A stretch of 64,000 bases of DNA from the NCBI RefSeq assembly GCF_000971395.1, contig NZ_BBME01000013.1, forward strand, positions 144,796 through 208,795. The letters run 5' to 3'. The first letter of the stretch is position 1, and each line of letters opens with the position of its first letter. Shown here one piece after another: positions 35,527 through 45,297 of this stretch. The position numbers and the translations under genes are program-made. The notes below the pieces were generated by a model. The model worked only from the letters and a program-made list of their open reading frames with translations, ran no database searches and was not told the DNA's origin. The stretch comes from Demequina iriomotensis. Lineage in GTDB: Bacteria; Actinomycetota; Actinomycetes; Actinomycetales; Demequinaceae.

Positions 35527-37016
35527 CCGAGTCGTCCGACGCTTCGGCGCCGCACACCGAGGCCCCCGCGGCCGAGTCCCAGCCCACCCCCGAGACCGTG
35601 GTCGAGGAGACCCCGGAGGCGCCCGCCGAGGCCGCCCCCGCGGCCCCCGCTGCGGACGCCGCACCCGCGAAGGCCCCCAAGCCGCGCGCTCCCAAGCCCG
35701 GCGCGTTCAAGGCCCCCTCCCCCGCCGCCGTCGCCAAGCAGGCGACGCACACGGTGGTCACGGTCCCCGTCGCCTCCGAGGTGCCGCAGGAGCGCTTCGA
35801 GGAGGCGCTCGCGCATGGCCTCGTCGAGGACGGCAAGGCGTACGTGATCGTCGCCGAGGAGCGCGTCGAGGTCGGCGAGGCCGCCGACGACGATGCGCTG
35901 CACGCCTACGCGCACGCGTACTTCGAGCTGGAGGCCTCGGTCGAGCGCTTCCACGCGCGCCTCGCCTCCGCGGAGCTCGCCCCCAAGGACATCGACGAGT
36001 CGATCGCCGCGATCGAGGCCGTCCTCACCCCGCCCAGCGTGGTGGGCGACCTCGACACGCTCGGCGAGCGCTATGCGGCCGTCAAGGCGGAGGCCGAGGA
36101 GGTGCGCGCCCGCATCCAGGAGGAGCGCCGCGTGGCCCGCGAGGCCGCCGTGGCCGCACGCGAGGAGATCGTCGTCACCGCCGAGGCCCTCGCCGCGAAG
36201 CCCGAGGACCAGGTGCATTGGAAGAACGACACCTCGACGTTGCGCGGCCTGCTCGACCAGTGGAAGGAGGCGCAGCGCTCGGGCGCGCGCATCCCCAAGG
36301 ACGTCGAGCGCGCGCTGTGGTCGCGCTTCACCCACGCCCGCTCGGCCTTCGAGAAGGCGCGCAAGCACCACTTCGCCGAGCTCGACCGCTCGAACGCGGA
36401 CGTCGCCGGCCGCAAGGAGACCCTGGTGGCGCAGGCCGAGGAGCTCTCGCGCACCACCGACTGGGACCGTGGCGCCCGCGGCTTCCGCGACCTCATGAAC
36501 GAGTGGCGCACCGCCGGGCGCGGACGCCGCAGCGTGGACGATGCGCTGTGGAAGCGGTTCCAGGCCGCGCAGGACGCCTTCTTCGAGTCGCGCCGCGGCG
36601 CCGCCGATGCCGAGGACGAGGCCCTGGCGGGCAACGTCGAGGCGAAGGAGGCCGCGGTGGTCGAGGCGGAAGCGCTCCTCCCCATCAAGGACCTGGCGGC
36701 GACCAAGGCCGCGCTGCGTCCCATCCAGGACCGCTTCGAGGCGGCCGGGCGGGTGCCGCGCGGCGACGTCGCGCGTCTCACCAAGCGCATGGGCGCGGTC
36801 GAGAAGGCCGTGCGCGATGCCGAGGACGCCGAGTGGAACTCGCGCAACCCCGAGCTCGAGGCGCGTGCCACCGGCGCGGCGGCGCAGCTGCTCTCCGCGA
36901 TCGATGCGCTCGAGGCCGAGATCGCCGAGGCCAAGGCCGCGGGCAGGTCCACCAAGAAGCTCGAGGAGTCGCTGGCGGCGCGCAAGGCGTGGCTCCAGCA
37001 GATCCAGGCGCTCTAG
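35523..37016 (+). CDS. DUF349 domain protein
   Basis: 497 residues. The first ~90 are Pro/Ala/Glu-rich and disordered. The rest is helical with repeated DUF349 units such as DQWKEAQRSGARIPKDVERALWSRF and MNEWRTAGRGRRSVDDALWKRF, each with a Trp and a basic patch. Function is not established. Coupled to the cyclophilin by a 4-base overlap and followed by a terminator. It carries an exact GGACGATGCG at 36536 and a one-mismatch copy at 35888. Confidence 0.88.
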   Translation: MTESSDASAPHTEAPAAESQPTPETVVEETPEAPAEAAPAAPAADAAPAKAPKPRAPKPGAFKAPSPAAVAKQATHTVVTVPVASEVPQERFEEALAHGLVEDGKAYVIVAEERVEVGEAADDDALHAYAHAYFELEASVERFHARLASAELAPKDIDESIAAIEAVLTPPSVVGDLDTLGERYAAVKAEAEEVRARIQEERRVAREAAVAAREEIVVTAEALAAKPEDQVHWKNDTSTLRGLLDQWKEAQRSGARIPKDVERALWSRFTHARSAFEKARKHHFAELDRSNADVAGRKETLVAQAEELSRTTDWDRGARGFRDLMNEWRTAGRGRRSVDDALWKRFQAAQDAFFESRRGAADAEDEALAGNVEAKEAAVVEAEALLPIKDLAATKAALRPIQDRFEAAGRVPRGDVARLTKRMGAVEKAVRDAEDAEWNSRNPELEARATGAAAQLLSAIDALEAEIAEAKAAGRSTKKLEESLAARKAWLQQIQAL

Positions 37017-37030
37017 CGCTCACGTGCTCC

Positions 37031-37068
37031 GGGAGGCCCCGTCGTCGATCGCGATGACGGGGCCTCCC
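37031..37068 (+). terminator. terminator after the DUF349 gene
   Basis: A 13-bp perfect stem, GGGAGGCCCCGTC with its complement, around a 12-base loop, 15 bases after the stop. Confidence 0.75.
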
Positions 37069-37134
37069 GCGCATCCGGGGCACTCCGTCCACACCCCTCT
37101 CGCCCCGACGGCGCGCGTGGGCGACGCTGGGCGG

Positions 37135-37671
37135 GTGATCCTGCTGCGCGCGACGGACCTCGGCCCCCTCGCCTTCGCCCGCGCCGTGCGCGAGGGAGCC
37201 CTGGTCCCCGTCGCCGACGGCGCCGCCCGGCCGCCGGACGTCCCCGACTCGCCCGGCCTGCGGGCGCTCGCCGCGGCGCCGCGTGTGCCGGGGTGGAGCG
37301 TGCTCAGCGGAAGCGCCGCGCTGTGGGTCCACGGATGGCGGGACCGGCCGCCGCCGACCTGGCACGCGGTGGGGCCTCGCGGGCAGCAGCGCCCGCGCCG
37401 GTGCCTCGTCGCGCTCCACTCGGGCGTCACGGCGGCCGTGCCGGACCGCATCGGCCCCCTCCGCGTCGCTCCCCCGGCCCGCGCGTGCGTCGATGCGCTG
37501 CGCTGGGAGCCGCCCCGGCCCGCCCTCGCGGCGGTCCTGGCCGCGCTGCGGGACGGGCGCCTGACCGCGGACGAGCTGCGCGCCGCGTTCGCCTCCGACT
37601 CACGCCTGGGAGACGGCTACCCCCGCCTCGCGTCCCTGGTGGACGCGGTCACGGCCGCTTCGCGCCCGTGA
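37135..37671 (+). CDS. small protein, AbiEi-antitoxin-like region (tentative)
   Basis: 178 residues from GTG 37135. It lacks membrane spans and is rich in Arg, Ala and Pro. The stretch LSGSAALWVHGWRD followed by RPRRCLVALHSG and an RACVDALRWEP segment resembles the actinobacterial family annotated as AbiEi antitoxin C-terminal or restriction-endonuclease-like proteins, from memory only. I see no toxin partner next to it. The start is uncertain: a CGGGTG context with weak ribosome binding. Its 3' end overlaps relA (convergent) by 23 bases. Confidence 0.55.
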   Translation: MILLRATDLGPLAFARAVREGALVPVADGAARPPDVPDSPGLRALAAAPRVPGWSVLSGSAALWVHGWRDRPPPTWHAVGPRGQQRPRRCLVALHSGVTAAVPDRIGPLRVAPPARACVDALRWEPPRPALAAVLAALRDGRLTADELRAAFASDSRLGDGYPRLASLVDAVTAASRP

Positions 37672-39904
37672 CCCTCCGGGCGTCGTAGACCCCGTCGATG
37701 CGGCGCACGGCGCTCAGGATCGCACCGAGGTGCGACGGATCGGCCATCTCGAACTGGAAGCTCGACATCGCGACCCGCTCGCGCGTGGTCGATACGTTCG
37801 CCGAGAGGATGTTGACGTGGTGGTCCGAGAGGACCTGCGTGACGTCCGACAGCAGGCGGTTGCGGTCGAGCGCCTCGACCTCGATCTGCACCAGGAAGGT
37901 GCCCGCGTTCTGCCCGGTCCACTCGACGTCGATGAGGCGCTCGTTCTGGGCGCGCAGCTGCGCGAGGTTCTCGCAGTCCGCGCGGTGGACGGAGACGCCC
38001 GAGCCGCGGGTGACGAAGCCCTGGATCGGGTCGCCCGGCACCGGCGTGCAGCAGCGCGCGAGTTTGACCACCACGTCGGTGAGGCCGTGGACCGCGACGC
38101 CGGGGTCGCCCCGCCGGGACGAGGTCCGTTGGGCCGGCAGGCCGGGACGCGTGATCTCGGTGAGGTCCTCGTCGGCGCCCTCCTGGCCGCCCACGGCCTC
38201 GACCATGCGGGTGACCACGTCCGCCGCCTGCTCCTTGTGCTCGCCGATGGCGGCGTAGAGCGAGTCGACGTCCTCGTAGTGCATCTCCTTCGCAAGGGCG
38301 AGGAGGGTCGGGCGCGACATGAGGCGCTGCATCGGGAGCTGCTGACGGCGGATCGCGCGCGCGAGCATGTCGCGTCCGGTCTCGATGGACTCCTCGCGCC
38401 GCTCGCGCGTGAACCACTGGCGGATCTTGTTGCGCGCGCGCGTCGACTGCACGAACTCGAGCCAGTCACGCTTGGGATGCGCGTTCTCGTCGGAGGTGGT
38501 GAGCACCTCGACGGTGTCGCCGTTCTCGAGCGAGGAGTCGAGCGGCACCAGCCGGCCGTTGACCTTGGCGCCGATGGTCTTGTGGCCCACCTCGGTGTGG
38601 ACCGCGTAGGCGAAGTCGACCGGGGTCGCGCCCTGCGGCAGCGACAGCAGCTTCCCGCGCGGCGTGAACACGTAGACCTCGGCGCGCGAGATCTCGCCGC
38701 GCAGGCTGTCGAGGAACTCGGTCGGGTCCGCCGTCTCCTGCTGCCAGTCGGCGATCTGCCGCAGCCACCCCATGTCGCCTTGGCCGCCCTGGGACTGCTC
38801 GCCGGTCTTGGCGTTCTCCTTGTAGCGCCAGTGCGCCGCAAGGCCGTACTCGGCGCGGCGGTGCATGTCGTACGTGCGGATCTGCAGCTCGACCGGCTTG
38901 CCCGTCGGACCGATCACGGTGGTGTGGAGCGACTGGTACAGGTTGAACTTGGGCATCGCGATGTAGTCCTTGAACCGGCCCGGGACGGGCTGGTACCGGG
39001 CATGCATCGCGCCGAGGACCGCGTAGCAGTCGCGCACCGTCTCCACCAGGATCCGGATGCCGACCAGGTCGTAGATGTCGTTGAGGTCGCGACCGCGCAC
39101 GATCATCTTCTGATAGACCGAGTAGTAGTGCTTAGGGCGGCCGGTGATCTCGGCCTTGATGCGCATCCCGCGCAGGTCCTTCTCGATCTCGGCGCGCACC
39201 TGGGCGAGGTACTTCTCGCGCTCCGGCGCGCGATCGGTGACCACGTCGACGATCTCCTGGTAGATCTTCGGGTACAGCGTCTGGAAGCTGAGATCCTCGA
39301 GCTCCCACTTGATCGCGTTGAGACCCATGCGGTGCGCAAGCGGCGCGTAGATCTCGAGCGTCTCCTGCGCCTTCTTGCGAGCGGACTCGGGCGCCACGTA
39401 CTTCCACGTGCGCGCGTTGTGCAGACGGTCGCACAGCTTGAGGAGCAGGACGCGGATGTCCTTCGCCATCGCGACCACCATCTTGCGGACCGTCTCGGCC
39501 TGCGCGGCGTCGCCGTACTTGACCTTGTCCAGCTTGGTGACGCCGTCGACGATCATCGCGACCTCGCCGCCGAACTCCGCCTCCATGCGCTCGAGCGGGT
39601 AGTCCGTGTCCTCCACCACGTCGTGCAGCAGCGCGGCGGCGATGACCGAGTCGGGCATCCCCAGGTCGGCGATGATCTGGGCGACCGCGATCGGGTGCGT
39701 GATGTACGGCTCGCCGCTCTTGCGCTTCTGCTCGCGGTGCGCCTCCTCGGCGACCTTGTACGCCCGCTCGATGAGCCCGGTGCGGCCACGCGGGTACATG
39801 CGCCGGTAGGTGTCGAGCACGCCGTCGATCGCGCTGGCCTCGCGGCTCCCCCGCCGGAGGAAGCCGAGCCCGAGCGTTCCGGTCGAGGGACGGGTCTCGG
39901 TCAC
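37649..39904 (-). CDS. relA: bifunctional (p)ppGpp synthetase/hydrolase
   Basis: 751 residues, full-length Rel. The HD hydrolase domain is intact (ALLHDVVEDTD, CDRLHNARTW), followed by the synthetase domain (YSVYQKMIVRGRDLNDIYD; LHTTVIGPTGKPVELQIRT), TGS domain (VFTPRGKLLSLPQGATPVDFAY), zinc-finger-like CCTPVPGD and C-terminal ACT domain. It makes and degrades the stringent-response alarmone. GTG 39904 follows GGAGG by five bases; a GTG six bases upstream abuts the Shine-Dalgarno. Last gene of the secDF side, after a hairpin. Confidence 0.96.
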   Translation of the reverse strand: MTETRPSTGTLGLGFLRRGSREASAIDGVLDTYRRMYPRGRTGLIERAYKVAEEAHREQKRKSGEPYITHPIAVAQIIADLGMPDSVIAAALLHDVVEDTDYPLERMEAEFGGEVAMIVDGVTKLDKVKYGDAAQAETVRKMVVAMAKDIRVLLLKLCDRLHNARTWKYVAPESARKKAQETLEIYAPLAHRMGLNAIKWELEDLSFQTLYPKIYQEIVDVVTDRAPEREKYLAQVRAEIEKDLRGMRIKAEITGRPKHYYSVYQKMIVRGRDLNDIYDLVGIRILVETVRDCYAVLGAMHARYQPVPGRFKDYIAMPKFNLYQSLHTTVIGPTGKPVELQIRTYDMHRRAEYGLAAHWRYKENAKTGEQSQGGQGDMGWLRQIADWQQETADPTEFLDSLRGEISRAEVYVFTPRGKLLSLPQGATPVDFAYAVHTEVGHKTIGAKVNGRLVPLDSSLENGDTVEVLTTSDENAHPKRDWLEFVQSTRARNKIRQWFTRERREESIETGRDMLARAIRRQQLPMQRLMSRPTLLALAKEMHYEDVDSLYAAIGEHKEQAADVVTRMVEAVGGQEGADEDLTEITRPGLPAQRTSSRRGDPGVAVHGLTDVVVKLARCCTPVPGDPIQGFVTRGSGVSVHRADCENLAQLRAQNERLIDVEWTGQNAGTFLVQIEVEALDRNRLLSDVTQVLSDHHVNILSANVSTTRERVAMSSFQFEMADPSHLGAILSAVRRIDGVYDARRVTGAKRP

Positions 39905-39979
39905 ACGCACCTCCAGGGCAGGTAGACCGACAGTCTATCCGCGTGCGGGCCGCGCGAATGCTCTCCCTGGTAAAGCCGA

Positions 39980-40018
39980 GGGGGACGATGCGCGACGGCC
40001 GGTCGCGCATCGTCCCCC
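39980..40018 (-). terminator. secF terminator built from two inverted GGACGATGCG words
   Basis: A perfect 17-bp stem (39980-39996 with 40002-40018) around GGCCG. Each arm contains one exact copy of the 10-mer, at 39983-39992 and 40006-40015. It lies between secF and relA on the minus strand. Confidence 0.75.
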
Positions 40019-40035
40019 CGCACGGGTGGGCCGGG

Positions 40036-41124
40036 TCAGCCCTTGCGCTTCCTCCGCTTGGGCTGCGCGGCGGCGCCCTGGTGGCTGCCCTTGTTGACGG
40101 CACCCACGCGAACGTCGCCGTCCTCCGAGATGGCGACGTCGGTCTGGCCGGACGCGCGCAGCTCGAGCACCTTCGCGGTGTGCGTGGCGATGCGCTCCTC
40201 GCGGTCGCGCAGCGCGACCTCGACGGGGGTCGCGACGAAGATCGACGAGTACGTGCCGACCGCCATGCCGACGAACAGCGCGAGCGAGATGTCCATGAGG
40301 GTGCCCGCGCCCAGCAGGAACGACCCGATGAAGAGGATCGCGCTCACCGGCAGCAGCGCGACGACGGACGTGTTGATCGAGCGGACCAGGGTCTGGTTGA
40401 GACCGAGGTTCGCGAGCTCGTCGTACGTGTAGCGGTGCTGCGACGTGAGGTTCGCGGTGTTCTCGCGGACCTTGTCGAAGACCACCACCGTGTCGTACAG
40501 CGAGTAGCCCAGGATCGTGAGGAAGCCGATGACCGACGCCGGCGTCACCTCGATGCCGGTGGCCGCGTACACGCCCACGGTGATGATGAGGTCGTGCGCC
40601 AGCGCCACGAGCGCGGCGGCCGACATGCGCCACGCGCGGAAGTACAGCGCCATCACGATCGACACGAGGATGAGGAAGACCACGAGCGACTGCACCGCCG
40701 CCTTGCCCACCGACGCGCCCCACGTGGGACCGATCTGCGTGAAGCTGACGTGGTCCTCGGGGACGTCGTACGCGTCCGCCAGGTCGGAGGTGATCTCGCG
40801 CGCGGTCTCCGAGGGGATCACGCCGATCTGGATGCGGACGTCGTTCTCGCCCAGGATGGTCACGCGCGCGGTCTCGCCGGGCGCGAGCTCCTCGACCACC
40901 GCGCGAGCCTCCTCGGGCTCGGTGATCGCGGTGTCGGTGACGCGGAACTCGGTGCCGCCCGTGAAGTCGATGCCCGCGTTGAGGCCCTTGGTGAAGAGCA
41001 GCAGCAGCGACAGCGCGACGAGCACGCCCGAGACGATGAACCAGCGCTTGCGCTGCTGGACGATCGGGTAGGTCTTCTCACCCGAGTGGAGCTTGTTGCC
41101 CCACTGCGCCAGGTTGAGCTTCAT
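40036..41124 (-). CDS. secF: protein translocase subunit SecF
   Basis: 362 residues with six membrane spans. FTKGLNAGIDFTGGTEFRV marks the first periplasmic loop, and the RND-like core includes GYSLYDTVVVFDKVREN and LNQTLVRSINTS. The tail is basic (QPKRRKRKG). With SecD it uses the proton gradient to help complete Sec export. ATG overlaps the secD stop (ATGA). Confidence 0.97.
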   Translation of the reverse strand: MKLNLAQWGNKLHSGEKTYPIVQQRKRWFIVSGVLVALSLLLLFTKGLNAGIDFTGGTEFRVTDTAITEPEEARAVVEELAPGETARVTILGENDVRIQIGVIPSETAREITSDLADAYDVPEDHVSFTQIGPTWGASVGKAAVQSLVVFLILVSIVMALYFRAWRMSAAALVALAHDLIITVGVYAATGIEVTPASVIGFLTILGYSLYDTVVVFDKVRENTANLTSQHRYTYDELANLGLNQTLVRSINTSVVALLPVSAILFIGSFLLGAGTLMDISLALFVGMAVGTYSSIFVATPVEVALRDREERIATHTAKVLELRASGQTDVAISEDGDVRVGAVNKGSHQGAAAQPKRRKRKG

Positions 41125-42950
41125 CGGTTCTCCTCCCCCGCGGGGTTGGCGTCGTCACCGGTGGCGGCGGCCGCTGCCGCGGCCTTGCGCTCGGCGAGGG
41201 TCGGCTGGTCCGTGCGGACGATGCGACCGCGGCCCTTGTACATCGTGTCGCGGCCGAGCTGGCGCGGGTCGAGCCCCGACCACGGGTGGCCGCTCGAGAA
41301 GAACCGCATCTTGCCCAGCAGCATGAGCACAGGGTGCGTGAACATGAAGACGACGAGGATGTCGACGAGCGTGGTGAGGCCCAGCGTGAACGCGAAGCCG
41401 CGCACGCCGCCGACCGCGAGGATGTACAGCACCACGGCGGCGAGGATGTTGATCGCATCCGAGGCCAGGATGGTGCGGCGCGCGCGACGCCAGCCGTGGT
41501 CGATCGCGGCCTGGAGGCTGCGACCCTCGCGGAGCTCGTCGCGGACGCGCTCGAAGTAGACGATGAACGAGTCGGCCGTGACGCCGATCGCGACGATGAG
41601 GCCCGCGACACCCGCGAGGGACAGGCGGTACCCGATGGTCCACGAGAGCAACGCGATCAGCACGTAGGTGATGCCGCCCGCGAGGATGAGCGAGCCGACG
41701 GTCACCAGGCCGAGCGCGCGGTACTGGATGAGCGAGTAGATCACCACGAGCACGAGGCCGATGAGGCCCGCGATGAGGCCCTTCTGGAGCTGGTCGGCGC
41801 CGAGCGTCGCGGAGATCTGCTGCTCCGACTGCACCTCGAGGGTCATGGGCAGCGCGCCGAACTTCAGCTGGTTCGCGAGCTGCGCCGCGCTCTCCTGCGT
41901 GAAGGAGCCGGTGATCGAGGCCTGGCCACCCGTGATGGTGGTCGACACCGCGGGCGCCGAGATCACGACGCCGTCGAGGACCATCGCGAACTGGTCGCGC
42001 GGGGACTCGAGGTCCTTGATCCGGCCGGTGATGTCCGCGAACGTGTCGCCGCCCTCGTTGGTGAGGTCGAGGCGGACCTCGTAGCGGCCGGTGAGCGAGC
42101 CCTGCGAGTTGTACTCAGGGCCGGAGGTCGCGGTGGCGACGTCGGTGCCGTCCATCTCGACGGGGCCGACGATGTACTTGGCCACGCCAGTCTCGTCGCA
42201 GACCACGTCGGCCTTGGCCGGGTCGCCGGGGGTGACGCCCGAGAGGTTCTCGGCCTTGGTGCAGTCGAGCGCGTCGTACTTGGCCTGGACGTCCTCGGTG
42301 ATCCAGTCGAGCGAGGAGGCGTCGGTGCCCTCGGCGGGCTCGGCAGTCGCGTCGGCGGAGGCGCTCGCGTCGGCGCTCGGCTCGGCGGAGGCGGACGCGG
42401 AGGCGCTGGGCTCGGCGGAGGTCTCGGTCGAGCTGTCCTCCGCCGCCTCGGCGGTCTCGGAGGCGCTGGGCTCGGCCGACGGCTCGGCGGTGGCCTCGGC
42501 GGAGGCCGACGCGGACGCGCTGGGCTCCGCGCTCGCCTCGTCCGTGGTGACCGGCGCGGGGGTCCCGACGTAGAGCACGGGGCGGAACTGCAGCTGCGCG
42601 CTCTGGGTCACCAGGGCGACGGTCTCCTCGGACGGGTTGCCGGGCAGCGCGACCACGATGTTCTGGCCCTGCGTGCTGATCTCGGCCTCGGCCACGCCGG
42701 AGCCGTCGATGCGGCGCCGGATGATGTCGACCGCCTGGTCGAGATCGGCCTGATCGATGGTGTCGTCGCTGCCCTCCGCGAGGACGGGCGTGAGGACGAT
42801 CTCACGTCCGCCCGCGAGGTCGAGCGCGAGGTTCGGCGTCCACGCCGCCCCTCCGGTCACGACCCCGACGGCCAGCAGTCCATACAGGCCGACGACGATC
42901 GCGCCCAGCCAGGTGAGCGCACGACGCGCCTCGTTCTTCACACGTGCCAC
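41121..42950 (-). CDS. secD: protein translocase subunit SecD with long low-complexity insert
   Basis: 609 residues from GTG 42950, preceded by GAGGAAACCT with good spacing; a GTG 12 bases upstream is the alternative. One N-terminal span, then LALDLAGGREIVLTP and RRRIDGSGVAEAEI, an extracytoplasmic insert of about 75 residues made of Ser/Ala/Glu/Pro repeats (about 137-212), the P1 domain, and the RND core with IGVTADSFIVYFERVRDELREG. No yajC precedes it: ruvB is only 84 bases away. Codons CGC ATC GTC C at 41216 match the 10-mer. Confidence 0.96.
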   Translation of the reverse strand: MARVKNEARRALTWLGAIVVGLYGLLAVGVVTGGAAWTPNLALDLAGGREIVLTPVLAEGSDDTIDQADLDQAVDIIRRRIDGSGVAEAEISTQGQNIVVALPGNPSEETVALVTQSAQLQFRPVLYVGTPAPVTTDEASAEPSASASASAEATAEPSAEPSASETAEAAEDSSTETSAEPSASASASAEPSADASASADATAEPAEGTDASSLDWITEDVQAKYDALDCTKAENLSGVTPGDPAKADVVCDETGVAKYIVGPVEMDGTDVATATSGPEYNSQGSLTGRYEVRLDLTNEGGDTFADITGRIKDLESPRDQFAMVLDGVVISAPAVSTTITGGQASITGSFTQESAAQLANQLKFGALPMTLEVQSEQQISATLGADQLQKGLIAGLIGLVLVVIYSLIQYRALGLVTVGSLILAGGITYVLIALLSWTIGYRLSLAGVAGLIVAIGVTADSFIVYFERVRDELREGRSLQAAIDHGWRRARRTILASDAINILAAVVLYILAVGGVRGFAFTLGLTTLVDILVVFMFTHPVLMLLGKMRFFSSGHPWSGLDPRQLGRDTMYKGRGRIVRTDQPTLAERKAAAAAAATGDDANPAGEENR

Positions 42951-43033
42951 AGGTTTCCTCACGGTCTCGGCTCGCTTGAGCCCCGAGTGATTCTAGGGGT
43001 GGGCGAGCCGGGTCGCGAAATGCCGCGCCCGTG

Positions 43034-44077
43034 TCAGTCGAAGAGCCGCGACCCCGTCTCGCCGCCGATGGCGTCCGCGGGCGGCATGAGGCCCAGGTGG
43101 ATCCACGCATCGGCGGTCGCGATCCGGCCCCGCGGCGTGCGGCTCATGAGCCCCTCGCGGACCAGGAACGGCTCGGCGACGGTCTCGACCGTCTCGGTCT
43201 CCTCCCCCACGGTCACCGCGAGCGTCGACAGCCCGACGGGGCCGCCGGCGAAGCGGGTGCACAACGCCTTGAGGACGGCGCGGTCGAGGCGGTCCAGACC
43301 GCGCTCGTCGACCTCGTACACCGCCAGCGCCTCGCGCGCCGCCTCCATGTTCGCGCGGCCGTCGCCGTGCACCTGCGCCCAGTCGCGCACCCGGCGCAGC
43401 AGGCGGTTCGCGATGCGGGGCGTGCCGCGCGAGCGCGAGGCGATCTCGTGCGCAGCGTCGTGGGAGATCGACACGCCGAGCCGTCCCGCGGAGCGCACGA
43501 CGATGGCCTTGAGCTCGTCGTCCTCGTAGAAGTCGAGGTGCCCGGTGAAGCCGAAGCGGTCGCGCAGCGGGGCGGGCAGCAGCCCCGCGCGCGTGGTCGC
43601 GCCGACCACGGTGAAGGGCGGCAGGCTCAGCGGGATCGACGTGGCGCCCGCGCCCTTGCCCACCACGACGTCGACGCGGAAGTCCTCCATCGCGAGGTAC
43701 AGCATCTCCTCGGCGGGTCGCGCGAGGCGGTGGATCTCGTCGAGGAACAGCACGTCGCCCTCGTCGAGCGAGGACAGGATCGCGGCGAGGTCGCCCGCGT
43801 GCTGGATCGCCGGGCCGGAGGTCAGCCGCAGCGTCGAGCCCAGCTCCTGGGCGATGATCATCGCCAGCGTGGTCTTGCCCAGCCCGGGCGGTCCCGACAG
43901 CAGCACGTGGTCGGGCGGCGTCCCGCGGCCGGTGGCGGCGTTGAGCACGAGCGAGAGCTGCTCGCGCACGACGCGCTGGCCGACGAACTCGTCGAGGTTC
44001 GACGGCCGCAGCGCCGCCTCGTTCGACCGCTCGATCGCGTCGGCATCGGCGTCGACCACGCGCGCCTCGTCATCCAC
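43034..44077 (-). CDS. ruvB: Holliday junction branch-migration ATPase RuvB
   Basis: 347 residues. AAA+ motor with Walker [10 protein letters not shown], Walker [10 protein letters not shown], sensor [17 protein letters not shown], and a C-terminal winged helix with GRIATADAW. Hexameric rings drive branch migration with RuvA. GTG 44077 overlaps the ruvA stop by eight bases. Confidence 0.97.
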   Translation of the reverse strand: MDDEARVVDADADAIERSNEAALRPSNLDEFVGQRVVREQLSLVLNAATGRGTPPDHVLLSGPPGLGKTTLAMIIAQELGSTLRLTSGPAIQHAGDLAAILSSLDEGDVLFLDEIHRLARPAEEMLYLAMEDFRVDVVVGKGAGATSIPLSLPPFTVVGATTRAGLLPAPLRDRFGFTGHLDFYEDDELKAIVVRSAGRLGVSISHDAAHEIASRSRGTPRIANRLLRRVRDWAQVHGDGRANMEAAREALAVYEVDERGLDRLDRAVLKALCTRFAGGPVGLSTLAVTVGEETETVETVAEPFLVREGLMSRTPRGRIATADAWIHLGLMPPADAIGGETGSRLFD

Positions 44078-44660
44078 GCGTGCCTCCCAGGTGCTTGAGC
44101 GCGGCCCTCAGGGTCGCACCCGTCTCGGACGCCGTCACCGCCTCGGCCGCGACGGCGTCGACGGCGGCCTGCGCCTGCTTGGCGGGATAGCCGAGCCCCA
44201 CGAGGGCCTCGACCACCTCCCCACGTGCGTCGGCCGCGGGGGCGCCCGGCGCATCGTCCGGCAGGACCAGCTTGCCGCCGAGCTCGAGCAGGAGTCGCGA
44301 CGCGACCTTGGGCCCGATGCCCGGCACCTTGGTGAGCGCCTTCTGGTCGCCGGCGGCGACGGCCCCGGCGAGCGCCTCGGGGGAATGGACCGCGAGCATC
44401 GCGAGGGCGAGCTTCGCGCCGACGCCCTGGACGCTCTGGAGCTGCTCGAAGGTGTCGCGCTCCCCCGCCGTGAGGAAGCCGAACAGCGTCATCGAGTCCT
44501 CGCGCACCACCATGTGGGTGTGCAGCGTGGCGTCGAGGCCTGTGCGCAGCTCGGCGAGCGCCGCGGGCGTCGCAAGGACGCGGTACCCGACGCCCGCGAC
44601 ATCCAGGACCAGCGCCGTCGCGCCCGCATGAGCGACGGTTCCCCTGAGCTGTGCGATCAC
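44070..44660 (-). CDS. ruvA: Holliday junction DNA helicase subunit RuvA
   Basis: 196 residues. OB fold (about 1-62), two helix-hairpin-helix motifs ([15 protein letters not shown] and [16 protein letters not shown]), a flexible acidic linker, and domain III (about 145-190) that contacts RuvB. GTG start at 44660. Linker codons GAC GAT GCG at 44250 are one of the exact 10-mer words. Confidence 0.96.
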   Translation of the reverse strand: MIAQLRGTVAHAGATALVLDVAGVGYRVLATPAALAELRTGLDATLHTHMVVREDSMTLFGFLTAGERDTFEQLQSVQGVGAKLALAMLAVHSPEALAGAVAAGDQKALTKVPGIGPKVASRLLLELGGKLVLPDDAPGAPAADARGEVVEALVGLGYPAKQAQAAVDAVAAEAVTASETGATLRAALKHLGGTRG

Positions 44661-44719
44661 GCGCCTCCCCTTTCGAACACCTGTGCGAACAGGCTAGCCG
44701 ATGGGTGCGACGCTGAGGC

Positions 44720-45274
44720 TCAACCGCGCCGCCGCGCCGCCTTCTCCGCCTCGGCCCACCGCCGCTGCGCGGGCGTGGTCGCCGCCGAGCCCGTCGGGGC
44801 CGCACCGCCCTTCCACGCGTGCGCGATCGCGATGGCGAGGGCATCCGCGGCATCCGCGGGCCGGGGTGCCTCCTCGAGGCCAAGCAGGCGCGTCACCATG
44901 AACGTCACCTGCGCCTTGTCGGCGCGGCCGTTGCCGGTGACGGCGGCCTTCACCTCGGAGGGCGTGTAGAGGCTCAGCGGGAGGCCGCGGCGTTCCGCCG
45001 CGAGCATGATGACGCCCGACACCTGGGCCGTGCCCATGATGGTCGACACGTCGGAGCGCGCGAAGATGCGCTCCATCGCGACGGCCTCGGGCCGGTGCTC
45101 GTCGAGCATGGCCTCGAGGACCGTCGCGATCTGAGCGAGACGCGCGGGCGTCTCGTGGCTGGACGGGGAGGTGGCGACGCGGACGTCGAGCATGGTCACC
45201 CGGCGCGCCGCGCCGGACTCGACCACGCCGAGGCCGCACCTGGTGAGGCCGGGGTCGACCCCCAGGATGCGCAT
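44720..45274 (-). CDS. ruvC: crossover junction endodeoxyribonuclease RuvC
   Basis: 184 residues. RNase H fold: ILGVDPGLTRCGLGVVE (first Asp), AMERIFARSDVSTIMGTAQVSG (Glu), and the C-terminal ADAADALAIAIAHAW (two Asp). It resolves Holliday junctions. Its ATG lies inside an exact GGACGATGCG word (45270-45279), preceded by a G-run that acts as Shine-Dalgarno. The C-terminus is slightly extended and basic. Confidence 0.96.
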   Translation of the reverse strand: MRILGVDPGLTRCGLGVVESGAARRVTMLDVRVATSPSSHETPARLAQIATVLEAMLDEHRPEAVAMERIFARSDVSTIMGTAQVSGVIMLAAERRGLPLSLYTPSEVKAAVTGNGRADKAQVTFMVTRLLGLEEAPRPADAADALAIAIAHAWKGGAAPTGSAATTPAQRRWAEAEKAARRRG

Positions 45275-45297
45275 CGTCCCCCGCCGCCGGTCGACCG

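Noticed and set aside
37135..37671. Complete toxin-antitoxin pair
   Set aside because: Only one gene with weak AbiEi-like resemblance; neighbours are DUF349 and relA, and no nucleotidyltransferase toxin is present.
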